Below are positions 18,101 to 25,851 of a stretch of 64,000 nt of DNA, one piece after another. Numbering within the stretch: the first letter of the stretch is position 1; every line of letters begins with the position of its first letter. Origin of the DNA: an uncultured Pirellulaceae bacterium (GTDB taxonomy: Bacteria; Planctomycetota; Planctomycetia; Pirellulales; Pirellulaceae); assembly GCA_938091115.1 (NCBI GenBank), contig CALKNI010000092.1, forward strand, positions 17,014 to 81,013, given 5' to 3'. The notes beneath the pieces were generated by a model. The model was not told the origin of the DNA and did not search any database. It saw only the letters and a program-made list of their open reading frames with translations. The position numbers were made by a program, and so were the translations under genes.

Positions 18101-18224
18101 CATTAAAGCGGCCGGTAGTGAGATTGCAAAGGAAAGAAAACGTGATGCTACGTTTAGTGGTAGCGAGATGTGGAAGCAGAAGTTCTCTGAGCTGGAAGCA
18201 AGGGTTCAGCAGAACATCAACTAA
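15126..18224 (+). CDS. Large secreted TPR-like repeat protein
   Basis: A 1032-residue helical protein with an N-terminal signal peptide (residues 1-28, SIALIVVIVTGFFSSQGRAD), predicted to be periplasmic. The body is helix-turn-helix solenoid of TPR character with many A/L/Y-spaced repeats, for example YEKVWEAYPKFIAGLKSCVY, LGDNKKALDLLNEVFILGD and RRSGNFESAMNEFLEILKES. It carries no enzyme motif. First gene of a five-gene operon ending in ExbB/ExbD homologues, so it may act as the periplasmic partner energised by that channel. Two in-frame GTG starts, 15126 and 15147, lie in a tandem 21-base duplication; AAGGA at about 15111 serves the first one best. Confidence 0.85.
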   Translation: MKRIALPVKSIALIVVIVTGFFSSQGRADEPAQAFLDALRDNNYYDVAIDYLEGLKNSKAISKEFKDALPFEMAQTLIGSTARMRDLASVESRLDQAQQLLTNYAANNQSLEVSAKTLHYQGNLLYRRSNIYLKQSESDRLTSAEREVLFGKARQNLKAALASYQKARKQVRRLIDPESDDAIQIDPEDPSTLRRRDQFQATYTQVRVSIPKVTEQLADTYLENNAEQKKLLAEARDEYEKVWEAYPKFIAGLKSCVYSARCSHKLGDNKKALDLLNEVFILGDNSILKPIKLESYLLASDCWSASKKYPYKQVIEILEPAVNSLNKVEVRQADWLRVQLEYSIAKHEKAKEVKAAGGPRATSDSNRIDRAAAKVLRNVARVASPYRERAKELLAEWNVDFSEVAEGDAGPPESFDDARQKGKDFVTDLESVVGEASLAKKKAAAAQGLEKVELDAEYKEAAEVALRQSGEALGMFDLALQLAEKSTLRADINNVRYLQCYCYFATERYIESALIGEFLLKKYPNVEGTRSAMTLLIQSYSILLDKALESDKDFERSRLNAACDAVLRRWPGTTEAGVAASTMTRLALNDKDFDSARTYFNQIPKDAVYRPIMSVKLGQRLWFDYKAKARVAGADPKQLRSQMDKATQLMADGVNKTVFDELNYEVALGALLLVDARLKSGEVDQAIARLESKEIAPLDLLKQQHPAITGTATGEIYRREVYKTAIKAYLAAMKGADDQQQWIDKSRGVIDAMKADIKDSNDPNDAARVASIYQLIAIQLKEQFQLLEEPEKKRKFATTLSGFLSGIQSESNDAKTILWAGSTLLSVADSLAKSGMDDSSKEMAKEAQVALTRAQKMGFAGDPKEAVMIAELKRQRALAARRSGNFESAMNEFLEILKESPNSLNVQIDSAETLQMWAKVGKNQKRYIEAVKGRDPYKNPKTKRTQKRIWGWEKIALATRSNEKFRSTFYNALYHVVECRLEYGILAKNQSAIKAAGSEIAKERKRDATFSGSEMWKQKFSELEARVQQNIN

Positions 18225-18241
18225 TGTTTTTAGAGAGTAAC

Positions 18242-18256
18242 CTGCGGTTTCCGCAG
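18242..18256 (+). other. Small intercistronic hairpin
   Basis: CTGCGG-TTT-CCGCAG between the two TPR genes, followed by A-rich sequence and not by a T-run. It may stabilise or process the polycistronic mRNA; a terminator is unlikely. Confidence 0.3.
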
Positions 18257-18295
18257 ATAAAAAAACGATAGGAAAATTGAGGTCAGAGTTTTTCA

Positions 18296-19360
18296 ATGAA
18301 GCAAATTAAAAAGACGATCTTTGGTCGAATAAAACTAATCCTTGTTCCCACCCTTTTTGTGGGATTCGCAAATTTCGCTAATAGTCACGGACTATTAGCT
18401 CAAGATGGTGTGTATCAAGTAAAAGCGTCTGGTGGTAATTCAAAAACCAGTGGTAAGATTACGGGGATATCTCCTGATGGTGTGACCATTGATGGTAAGC
18501 TCGTGCCAGCGAGCAAAATTGATCGAGTCTCGTTTTCAAGGGAACCTGCGGATATAAATCGGGCTAGAGATCAAATGGAAACCGGACGATTTTCCGATGC
18601 AATTGAGTCCCTAGGTAAAATTGATGCGGCTAAGCTGACGCCGCAAATGAAGGCCGAAGTCGACTTCATTCGGGCCTATTCCATGGCTCAAAACTCATTG
18701 CGAGGCGGTGGTACCACACCCCAAGAGGCCGGTGGAGTTGTTGCTGCTTTTATCAAAGAGAATCCGACCAGTTGGCATCTTTATCCAGCGATTGAACAAT
18801 TAGGGAAGTTGTATTTTTCGATAGATCGGACAGATTTAGCCATGGTGCAGTTTGCGAAACTAAGTCAAGCCTCTTGGCCAAAATGTCGACTTAACGGTGC
18901 GCTTCAGTTGGGGATGTTGGCAACCGACAACGCCGCCGATGCGAACGCGGCATTTGATTCAATTCTCAGTGATAATTCTAATGACGATGTGACGCAGCTT
19001 TACAAACTTCTCGCCAAATGCGAGAAGGCTCGCGTGGCCGGAATGGGAGCGGATCCAGCTGCCAGTATCTCCCAACTTAACGAAATGATTGCGACGGAGA
19101 ACTCGGACAACAAACTGTTGTTTGCCCATCTTTACAATGCCTTAGGTGCTGTCCATCAAAAGAATTCGAAATGGAAAGAGGCAAGAACAGCCTATCTCCA
19201 CACCGATCTGCTGTTTGCTACCGAAGGGGAGCTTCACGCAGAGGCATTGTTTCATTTGTCCAAGATTTGGGCTCAATTGGATGAAACTGACAGAGCGGCG
19301 ATGGCGCGAGACACGCTTAAATCCCGTTATCGTAATTCTTATTGGGCGGGAAAATTATAA
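18296..19360 (+). CDS. Secreted TPR-type protein, second gene of the Exb operon
   Basis: A 354-residue periplasmic protein with an N-terminal signal (LILVPTLFVGFANFANS, cleavage probably before QDGVYQ). After the signal comes a short beta-rich module (TSGKITGISPDGVTIDGKLV, then PASKIDRVSF) that resembles the small domain seen in several planctomycete TPR proteins, followed by helical repeats (RARDQMETGRFSDAIESLGK, YPAIEQLGKLYFSIDRTDLA, HQKNSKWKEARTAYLHTD). No catalytic motif. It shares the operon with the 1032-residue TPR protein and the ExbB/ExbD genes; a role as adaptor is inference. ATG start, with GAGG about ten bases upstream. Confidence 0.83.
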   Translation: MKQIKKTIFGRIKLILVPTLFVGFANFANSHGLLAQDGVYQVKASGGNSKTSGKITGISPDGVTIDGKLVPASKIDRVSFSREPADINRARDQMETGRFSDAIESLGKIDAAKLTPQMKAEVDFIRAYSMAQNSLRGGGTTPQEAGGVVAAFIKENPTSWHLYPAIEQLGKLYFSIDRTDLAMVQFAKLSQASWPKCRLNGALQLGMLATDNAADANAAFDSILSDNSNDDVTQLYKLLAKCEKARVAGMGADPAASISQLNEMIATENSDNKLLFAHLYNALGAVHQKNSKWKEARTAYLHTDLLFATEGELHAEALFHLSKIWAQLDETDRAAMARDTLKSRYRNSYWAGKL

Positions 19361-19382
19361 AGCCCTAATTGGCGAGGGCTTG
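19359..19382 (+). terminator. Possible weak terminator or attenuator
   Basis: AAGCCCT and AGGGCTT (19360-19381) form a 7-bp stem with an 8-base loop directly at the stop codon of the second TPR gene, followed by GGCTCATTTTG. The T-run is short, so partial termination before the channel genes is the most one could propose. Confidence 0.35.
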
Positions 19383-19464
19383 GCTCATTTTGTGTGATAT
19401 ACTTAGAACAACTGAGTTTTAACATCAGACTTTTCATTGACATGATTTTTGGAGACAGGACGCT

Positions 19465-20304
19465 ATGCAGTTTATTAAGGGGTCGAAAGCCAGTCGTGGC
19501 GTCTTTGCCTGGACACCTCGAGTACTGATTTTTTCAATCATATTTTCGGTATTCGCGTTTCAACCGCTACTTTCCGTTTCGTCGTCACGGGTGCTTGCTC
19601 AGGACGCTGGTCAGCCCGCCGCTGAGCCCGCCGCTGAACCGGCCGCTGCAACCTCACCGGCGGCGACGGAGGAATCGCTTCTGGGTTGGTTAACGGATTC
19701 ATTAGGTTGGACCTACATTCTTGTTTTTCTTTCCCTGTCGTTCATTTTGGTTGCCCTGTTCATTATGAACTTGCTATCGGCGAGGCGAGAATATGTTTGT
19801 CCCCAACATTTAATTGACGGGTTTGAGGCCCATCTAGAAGAGAAGCAATATCAAGAAGCGTATGAGTTAGCCAAAACCGATGAGTCTTTTCTTGGAAATG
19901 TTCTCTCGGCTGGATTGGCAAAACTCTCGAGTAGCTATTCGGCTTCGGTTGCAGCAATGCAAGAAGTGGGAGCCGATGAAAACATGAAACTTGACCACCG
20001 GTTGAGTTATCTTGCTTTGATTGGAACGATTAGTCCCATGATTGGTCTTTTTGGAACGGTTCATGGAATGATTAACTCGTTCTATGTGATTGCCAACGGC
20101 GGCGGTACACCCGATCCGAACAAGCTTGCCGAGGGTATTTCCACGGCTTTGTTGACCACCTTGATCGGATTGGCGATCGCGATTCCAGCGATTGCTGCTT
20201 ACAACATTTTGCGAAATAGAGTTCAGCGACTTGTGCTTGAAGTTGGAATCACAAGTGAGAATTTAATGGGCCGATTTGAAAAAGTGGGAAAGAAAAAAGA
20301 CTAG
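19465..20304 (+). CDS. MotA/TolQ/ExbB-family proton channel protein
   Basis: Proton-channel subunit of an ExbB/TolQ-type energy-transducing complex in the inner membrane. The first 45 residues form a cleavable-looking signal (LIFSIIFSVFAFQPLLSV ending VLAQD), then an A/E/P linker with the unit AEPAA repeated three times. TM1 is YILVFLSLSFILVALFIMN, then a cytoplasmic loop, TM2 YLALIGTISPMIGLFGTVHG with the family TISPMIGLFGTV signature, and TM3 STALLTTLIGLAIAIPAIAA. The signal plus linker is not present in classical ExbB of E. coli but is seen in other lineages. RBS GGAG before ATG. Two ExbD genes follow. Confidence 0.93.
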   Translation: MQFIKGSKASRGVFAWTPRVLIFSIIFSVFAFQPLLSVSSSRVLAQDAGQPAAEPAAEPAAATSPAATEESLLGWLTDSLGWTYILVFLSLSFILVALFIMNLLSARREYVCPQHLIDGFEAHLEEKQYQEAYELAKTDESFLGNVLSAGLAKLSSSYSASVAAMQEVGADENMKLDHRLSYLALIGTISPMIGLFGTVHGMINSFYVIANGGGTPDPNKLAEGISTALLTTLIGLAIAIPAIAAYNILRNRVQRLVLEVGITSENLMGRFEKVGKKKD

Positions 20305-20337
20305 GCTGATTCCTTTTCTGTTTGTTTCGGTGGTGCC

Positions 20338-20778
20338 ATGAGATTATTTAAGAAAAAAAGTACTGAGATTCTCGAAGGCGATTTGACGCCTATGATCGAT
20401 ATGACATTTCAGTTGATCGCCTTTTTCATGCTTCTGATAAACTTTTCGGAAGTGGATCGAGCCGAGGAGATCTTGTTGCCAAGCAGTGTGCTTGCTGTCC
20501 CGCCAGAGGTTCGCCCGGACTACCAAATTATTTTGAATTTGGAACCAAGCGGTGTGGTGGTCTTCGAAGGACAAAAAAATGGGATTGACCTATTGAATCC
20601 GTTGTTGTCCCGTCAGGTTGATGCGGCCGCGCGAGAAGGTATCCGCGATCCTGCTGACATTGCCGTGATCATTCGATCGCATGAAGATACACCGACTGGG
20701 GTTGTCCAGGAATTGATGGCTAAGTGTCAGGAATCTGAACTGCAGAGCTTTAGCCTCCGCGTCAAAAATCAAAAGTAA
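20338..20778 (+). CDS. ExbD/TolR-family protein, first copy
   Basis: A 146-residue inner-membrane protein with one N-terminal transmembrane helix and a periplasmic domain. The channel-lining aspartate motif is present: LEGDLTPMIDMTFQLIAFFM, with Asp in PMID as the protonatable residue. The periplasmic part ends in a normal ExbD fold (DIAVIIRSHEDTPTGVVQEL). Partner of the ExbB-like protein encoded 33 bases upstream. Confidence 0.93.
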   Translation: MRLFKKKSTEILEGDLTPMIDMTFQLIAFFMLLINFSEVDRAEEILLPSSVLAVPPEVRPDYQIILNLEPSGVVVFEGQKNGIDLLNPLLSRQVDAAAREGIRDPADIAVIIRSHEDTPTGVVQELMAKCQESELQSFSLRVKNQK

Positions 20779-20795
20779 ACCAGTAGAGTACGTCC

Positions 20796-21290
20796 ATGCA
20801 AATGTCAATTTCGGAACCTGAAGAAATCAAAATCAATATGACCGCGATGATTGATATCGTGTTTCAGTTGCTGGTATTCTTCATCATGACATTCAAAGTC
20901 GTGGCGATGGAAGGTGACTTTAATATTAAAATGCCACTTGCTTCTGAATCTGCCGATTCACTTGATGAAGAGCTGCCCGATCTGATCACGGTACGACTCG
21001 AAGCTGGCGAAAATGGAAACATCTCGAGCATCATTGTCGATGACAGTGAAACGCTTCGCGAAGCGACTATGTTTCCCGATCTTACGAATATTGTAGAAGA
21101 TCGATTGGCGGGTGAAGGGAATCCCGAGCAGGGTTCTGAAACCGAAGTTGAGTTTGATATTGATTACAATTTGAAGTATTCGTATACGGTTAAAGCGATC
21201 GCTGCGGTTTCCGGAAAAGTAGTGGGAGACGGTAAATTAAAACCGCTTATCAAGAAGGTCAAATTTAAAGATGTAGGGAATGGACTTTGA
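20796..21290 (+). CDS. ExbD/TolR-family protein, second copy
   Basis: A 164-residue paralogue of the preceding protein. The membrane segment is INMTAMIDIVFQLLVFFIMT with the conserved Asp in AMID. The periplasmic domain is more acidic than in the first copy (LDEELPDLITVRLEAGENG) and has a longer insert (GEGNPEQGSETEVEFDIDYN). Two different ExbD proteins with one ExbB suggest a heteromeric ExbD dimer in the channel, which is inference. ATG at 20796 or 20802. It is the last gene before a strong terminator. Confidence 0.92.
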   Translation: MQMSISEPEEIKINMTAMIDIVFQLLVFFIMTFKVVAMEGDFNIKMPLASESADSLDEELPDLITVRLEAGENGNISSIIVDDSETLREATMFPDLTNIVEDRLAGEGNPEQGSETEVEFDIDYNLKYSYTVKAIAAVSGKVVGDGKLKPLIKKVKFKDVGNGL

Positions 21291-21407
21291 TTTGGATTAG
21301 GCTGGTTCCCGCTTTGGGTTCAGTTAGATTTGCGATTATTTCGTTTGGGTAACCTGTGACTCCGAAAAATCGTCCTTTTTTATTACACTGCGAAGCTCGT
21401 CGAACGC

Positions 21408-21444
21408 AAAGCCGAAGATACCATTAGGTGTTTCGGCTTTTTTT
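21408..21444 (+). terminator. Rho-independent terminator of the TPR/Exb operon
   Basis: AAAGCCGAA (21408-21416) pairs with TTCGGCTTT (21432-21440), followed by further T residues (seven in all). It ends only 9 bases before the xerD ATG, so xerD must either be read through or translated from an RNA that begins within or before this hairpin. Confidence 0.8.
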
Positions 21445-21453
21445 GTTTGTGAA

Positions 21454-22404
21454 ATGAAAAAATTAAAAAAGGGTAAACTTCGACGATTAGCAGGAGCCGC
21501 AGTTCCTGATGCCAATGCCGCGGTTCGTCAAGCGGAAGCGTTCACGCTTTATCTTCGAGCCGAATGCCATTTGGCGGAAAATACTGTGGCGGCATATTCA
21601 CGGGATATGCGACGATTCATTGGATGGCTTGAAGGTCGGAAAGTAGGTGACTTGACGATCACGGAGTTGTCTGATTTTGTGGGTTTCTTGAATACCCAGC
21701 AATTGGCTCCGGCTTCGATTGCGAGGCATATCGTAGCGGTCAAAATGTTTTTCCGTTATCTCCAACTTGAAGGTTTGCTGGTCGATAATAAAGTTGAGTT
21801 GTTGGGGAGTCAAAAATTATGGCATCGAGTTCCTTCGGTTCTGTCACCCAGGGAGGTCGAGCGATTTCTTAATGGACCTCGGCGAATCGAGATTTATTAC
21901 TTCCGTGACCGTGCGTTGTTGGAAATGTTGTATGCCACTGGTTGTCGAGCTTCAGAAGTTTCCAATTTGCGCCTGCGTGATTTACATCTTGATGAGCGAT
22001 ATTGTAAGTGCGAGGGAAAAGGCAATAAACAGCGGATGGTTCCTCTCGGAGATGCAGCGATTGAGGCAGTGACTGCCTATCTCGATAGACAACGTCCGCG
22101 GCTGGAAGCCGTGCGTTCCATTGAAGTCGACTGGTTGTTTCTTTCTCGCGGCGGCCGGCGATTGAGACGAGAGGCCGTTTGGGAATTGGTTAAGAAATAC
22201 GCCTTGATCGCGGACGTTTCGGTTTCCATTAGCCCCCACACGTTGAGGCATAGTTTTGCGACGCATCTCCTGGCGGGGGGAGCAGATTTGCGACAAGTCC
22301 AGGAAATGCTTGGCCATGCAAGTATTGCGACAACGCAAATTTACACTCACGTTGACCAGTCGCGTTTGAAAAAAGTACATCAGCAATACCATCCACGCGC
22401 CTAA
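21454..22404 (+). CDS. xerD: Tyrosine recombinase XerD
   Basis: Site-specific tyrosine recombinase, probably resolving chromosome dimers at dif with FtsK. The 316 residues include an N-terminal SAM-like core-binding domain (about 27-110) and a catalytic domain with all active-site residues: Arg165 (TGCRASE), Lys189 (EGKGNKQR), His262 and Arg265 (HTLRHSFATHLL), His288 (LGHAS) and Tyr297 (TTQIYTHVD). The C-terminus KKVHQQYHPRA is close to that of XerD and not XerC. The first 25 residues are an unusual basic tail. No integron or phage context. ATG start without a clear Shine-Dalgarno. Confidence 0.9.
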   Translation: MKKLKKGKLRRLAGAAVPDANAAVRQAEAFTLYLRAECHLAENTVAAYSRDMRRFIGWLEGRKVGDLTITELSDFVGFLNTQQLAPASIARHIVAVKMFFRYLQLEGLLVDNKVELLGSQKLWHRVPSVLSPREVERFLNGPRRIEIYYFRDRALLEMLYATGCRASEVSNLRLRDLHLDERYCKCEGKGNKQRMVPLGDAAIEAVTAYLDRQRPRLEAVRSIEVDWLFLSRGGRRLRREAVWELVKKYALIADVSVSISPHTLRHSFATHLLAGGADLRQVQEMLGHASIATTQIYTHVDQSRLKKVHQQYHPRA

Positions 22405-22405
22405 G

Positions 22406-22453
22406 CTCAGTAGATCCTTGCGTCTGTGTTCAGCCTTGGAAAGGTCTGCTGAG
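22406..22453. terminator. Possible bidirectional terminator between xerD and prmC
   Basis: CTCAGTAGATCC (22406-22417) and GGTCTGCTGAG (22443-22453) form an imperfect stem between two convergent genes. There is no strong T-run, so the call is tentative. Confidence 0.3.
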
Positions 22454-22479
22454 TCAAAGATCTGAGGCAGTGGGCTGCG

Positions 22480-23370
22480 TTATTTGTCGGTTCTAGTGGC
22501 TACGACAATTCGATCATGGCCACTGTAATCTTTCATAACGCGCACTTCTGAGTAGGCTTGATTGTTTCGTACTAAATCGACGCAGCGGTCCATGATGATG
22601 GGGCTTGTTTCGAACATCAATGCGCCCTGGGGAAGTAAAAACTGGGCAGCATCGTTAACGAGCCTCTGAATGATTTCAGTTCCATGATCTCCGGAGAAAA
22701 GCGCGATGTTTGGTTCATGGTTTTTGACTTGATCATTCACCGTGGAAATTTCGAGTTTACCAATGTAGGGAGGGTTGCTGACAATCAAGTGGACTGGGTT
22801 ACTTCCAAGCGGTAACGCATCCAGCAAGTCACCTGCAAAGAAATGCATTTTGGAATCGACGGCGTGATGAGCTGCATTTGATTTCGCAATTTCGAGTGCA
22901 GGCTCGGAAATGTCAGTCGCTGCAATTTTGCAATTTTCGATCAGGGTCGCAAGCGTCACGGCGATACAACCACTACCTGTTCCTACATCGATGATCCGAA
23001 TTGGATCGCTGTTTAAATTCTTTGCGAATTCCACAGCGGCAACAACTAGGTGTTCGGTTTCCGGTCTTGGAATTAATACATTTGAATCGACTTGAAAGCG
23101 AAGGGAGTAAAACTCACGGTGCCCGGCAAGATAAGCAACGGGTTCTCCAGCCGCACGACGTTTGACCCAATCGCGGAATTCAATCAATTGTTGAGCAGGG
23201 GGTTGCTCGTCGAAACGGGTGTAGAGTTGAATTCTCTGGCAATCTAAGGCTTCCGCGAGCAAAACTTCAGCTTCCAAACGTGCGTTCCCGATCGTCGATT
23301 TTGAGAAAAAATCGCTCGTCCAGTCTAATAGCTGCTTAATAGTCCAAGTTTGTTCAGGTGTATCGGGCAT
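22480..23370 (-). CDS. prmC: Release factor glutamine methyltransferase PrmC
   Basis: N5-glutamine methyltransferase that methylates the GGQ glutamine of RF1 and RF2 using S-adenosylmethionine. The SAM-binding motif I IIDVGTGSGCIAVTLA and the substrate-binding NPPY (VSNPPYIGKLE) are both intact, and the N-terminal helical RF-binding domain is present (TIKQLLDWTSDFF, ARLEAEVLLAEAL). Downstream of prfA, the gene for its substrate, with a gap of about 50 bases. I choose the ATG at 23370, giving 296 residues and a start just before WTIKQLL; a GTG at 23403 with GGAAG upstream is possible and would add 11 residues. Confidence 0.95.
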   Translation of the reverse strand: MPDTPEQTWTIKQLLDWTSDFFSKSTIGNARLEAEVLLAEALDCQRIQLYTRFDEQPPAQQLIEFRDWVKRRAAGEPVAYLAGHREFYSLRFQVDSNVLIPRPETEHLVVAAVEFAKNLNSDPIRIIDVGTGSGCIAVTLATLIENCKIAATDISEPALEIAKSNAAHHAVDSKMHFFAGDLLDALPLGSNPVHLIVSNPPYIGKLEISTVNDQVKNHEPNIALFSGDHGTEIIQRLVNDAAQFLLPQGALMFETSPIIMDRCVDLVRNNQAYSEVRVMKDYSGHDRIVVATRTDK

Positions 23371-23422
23371 GCGTATTTCATTCGAAAATATGGTCGCCGT
23401 CACTGCGGCTGGGCTTCCGCAA

Positions 23423-24496
23423 TTATTCTAGAGACATCGACGATCGTAACGTTTGACGATCGTGATCGATCAGTGCATCGGTCAAAAATTGCACGGAACC
23501 CGAGATGATTTGGTCAAGTTTATAGAGAGTCAAATTAATCCGATGATCGCTGACCCTGTTCTCCGGGAAGTTGTATGTGCGAATCCGCTGGCTGCGATCT
23601 CCAGAACCGACAAGACTTTTTCGCTGGTCGGCTCGTTGTTGATTCTCCTGTTGCTGAAGATGGTCGTATAGCTTCGATTTTAGAATGCGCATTCCCTTCG
23701 CAAGATTTTTATGTTGAGAACGTTCTTCAAAACACTTTACAACAACACCAGTTTCGTGGTGGGTGATCCTCACTGCTGAGGCGGTTTTGTTAACATGCTG
23801 TCCGCCGGGCCCACTACTGGCTGCATATCTTTCTACGGTATAGTCTTCCGGCTTTAATTCGATTTCAACATCTTCGGGTTCCGGAAGCACAGCGACGGTA
23901 GCCGCTGAGGTGTGGACGCGGCCTTTCGTTTCCGTGTCAGGTACACGTTGTACGCGGTGACCACCACTTTCATACTGAAGTTCTCGATAACACCCTTCCC
24001 CTTCGATAGAAATTGTGACTTCTTTGAAGCCTCCCAGTTCTGTGGTGCTTGATTCAAGGGCAGAAAATTTCCAGCCCTTCACTTCGCAGTGCTTACTGTA
24101 CATCTCGTAGAGGTTGCGGGCGAACAAGGCAGCCTCATCGCCGCCGGTTCCTGCGCGAATTTCCATGACACAGCGAGAGCGATTGGCATCTTCACCGCCA
24201 ATTGTCATTTCTAGCAGCTCATCCCAATAACTTTCGCGAGTTTCTAGGGTGGTCTTGAGTTCTTCTTCAGCCATTTCTCGTTCTTCGAGATCACTGGAAT
24301 TTGCCATCTCCCGAAGCTCTTCAATCTCGCCAAGGAGATCGGTGAATCGTCGATATCTTGTTGCGAGTTTCGCAAGGGATCCATGCTCCCGGGCGACTGC
24401 TGCCATTTTGGAGGAATTGGATTGGACTTCCGGGTCGCTTAGCTGTTGTTCGAGTTCTTCAAATCGCTTCAGTTTTTCATCGAGCATTTCGCGCAT
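23423..24496 (-). CDS. prfA: Peptide chain release factor 1
   Basis: RF1 recognises UAA and UAG stop codons and triggers peptide release. Of the 357 residues, the stop-codon-recognising PxT tripeptide is PDT at 186-188 ([18 protein letters not shown]) and the peptidyl-transferase GGQ is at 231-233 ([16 protein letters not shown]). The C-terminal part ([20 protein letters not shown]) is typical. It is followed by prmC, which modifies the GGQ. rpmE, often found upstream in other bacteria, is not present here. ATG at 24496; an internal ATG lies three codons on. Confidence 0.97.
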   Translation of the reverse strand: MREMLDEKLKRFEELEQQLSDPEVQSNSSKMAAVAREHGSLAKLATRYRRFTDLLGEIEELREMANSSDLEEREMAEEELKTTLETRESYWDELLEMTIGGEDANRSRCVMEIRAGTGGDEAALFARNLYEMYSKHCEVKGWKFSALESSTTELGGFKEVTISIEGEGCYRELQYESGGHRVQRVPDTETKGRVHTSAATVAVLPEPEDVEIELKPEDYTVERYAASSGPGGQHVNKTASAVRITHHETGVVVKCFEERSQHKNLAKGMRILKSKLYDHLQQQENQQRADQRKSLVGSGDRSQRIRTYNFPENRVSDHRINLTLYKLDQIISGSVQFLTDALIDHDRQTLRSSMSLE

Positions 24497-24761
24497 TTTG
24501 TTTGCCTTTTTAGTGGGTGCATTACGAAACCAAACGAGTTGGTTTGAAATGCCAGAGGGATTAGGTCAACGACGGTGCAACTTGCTCGCCGGCTAAGACT
24601 CCAAAAGCGATTCAACAACAGTGCTAGATGGACGAAGGATGAATTGGGATTTGTTGAGTGGCATATTTCCGACCGTTTAAGACAGTAAAAATATATCAAT
24701 CGGGAAAAATAAGAACAAGCCGAGGGAAGTGAGAATGGTCCGATCTAAGAAATTCAGTGGC

Positions 24762-25706
24762 CTAGAGATTTTTTTCCTTTAGCCGTTCTGCGAATATGGC
24801 ATCAATGATTAGCTGTAAAGAGTGGTACATCACAATTGGGATGATGTTGAATCCTAAATTGACTGCGGTGGAAAGCCCGATCATGAGAGTTTTTTGGCTG
24901 CCAGAGAAGCCAACTGCGATTTGTTTCGGGCGTGGAAGCCCGATTATCTTGGTCGTAAAAATTCCCAGCCAAAAAACGGTTACGTGTACCGAAACCAAGA
25001 TGGCCGCAGTAATTAAAAGGTCTCTAATCGAAATCATCGAATCAGTTTGTTTTTCGAATCGAAGTCCCATTTTTACCGCTCCAAGAAAAACCATTGCAAG
25101 AACGCCAATAAGCGCAAGCCTGCTAAGTAATGGTTTTGCCTGCGTGGCCCAAGCAGCCGACAAGCGATGGCGGCGAACAAGTTGTGCCAAGGCAATTGGA
25201 ACAACGACGTACAAAAATAATTTGTAAACGGTGCCTACGAGTTGAGCCGATTCAATTTGGTCGCCAGTTTGCAGAAAGATCCAGAATGGCATTACAAAAA
25301 AACAGGTAGCATTGGTCAGAATGGTCACCATTACCGCCACGCTGTCGTCTCCGCCTGCATAGCGGGTGAGAACCGCTGCGGACGCGAGCGTGCTGGGGGT
25401 TGCCGCGGTAATGATGATACCCGGTCCCAGTTCTGTTCCTGCCAGGGCAGCTAGCGGCCAGACCAGCAATGGAATTAGAATTAGATTGAAGGCCGTTCCA
25501 AGTAATGGCGCAATGGGGCGTGCGCAAGACTGTTGTAATTTTCCAAACTCCAGCGGCCAGGCCATTAGAAACATCGTTGCTGAAACGACCGACCATTTTA
25601 GCCATTCGATCTCGGCGAGCGTTTCAAAAGGATTGGCAAATTGAAACCCCAACGCCATTAATAAAAGAAGGGAGGCTAAAAACCAATGTTTTTGAATAAA
25701 CTTCAT
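24762..25706 (-). CDS. Bile acid:sodium symporter-type (BASS) membrane transporter
   Basis: A 314-residue polytopic inner-membrane protein with about nine or ten hydrophobic segments. The features fit the BASS/ArsB-like fold: LGTAFNLILIPLLVWPLAA, GIIITAATPSTLASAAVLTR (first crossover motif), GDDSVAVMVTILTNATCFFV and the second crossover-type stretch VGFSGSQKTLMIGLSTAVNL. The GSQKT motif suggests the SLC10A7/YfeH-like subgroup. The substrate is unknown. The frame is open upstream of 25706 for a further 87 codons, but that part overlaps the aroC start and has no membrane character, so the ATG before MKFIQKHWFLASLLLLMA is preferred. Divergent from aroC. Confidence 0.85.
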   Translation of the reverse strand: MKFIQKHWFLASLLLLMALGFQFANPFETLAEIEWLKWSVVSATMFLMAWPLEFGKLQQSCARPIAPLLGTAFNLILIPLLVWPLAALAGTELGPGIIITAATPSTLASAAVLTRYAGGDDSVAVMVTILTNATCFFVMPFWIFLQTGDQIESAQLVGTVYKLFLYVVVPIALAQLVRRHRLSAAWATQAKPLLSRLALIGVLAMVFLGAVKMGLRFEKQTDSMISIRDLLITAAILVSVHVTVFWLGIFTTKIIGLPRPKQIAVGFSGSQKTLMIGLSTAVNLGFNIIPIVMYHSLQLIIDAIFAERLKEKNL

Positions 25707-25851
25707 GGGTGAATCGGTGTGGATGTTTGTGACAGCGGTTCTATTCGAACGATTGTAATCCCTGCTGCCAACCACACTTGATTGGTTTAGAATAGAGGAG
25801 GCTCGAGAATCGAGCGATTTCATTTCCCTCCTCAGAAACCCAAACAAGAAC

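Noticed and set aside
17805..18296. 163-codon minus-strand frame
   Set aside because: Antisense to the end of the 1032-residue TPR gene and its 3' spacer; no start context or domain.
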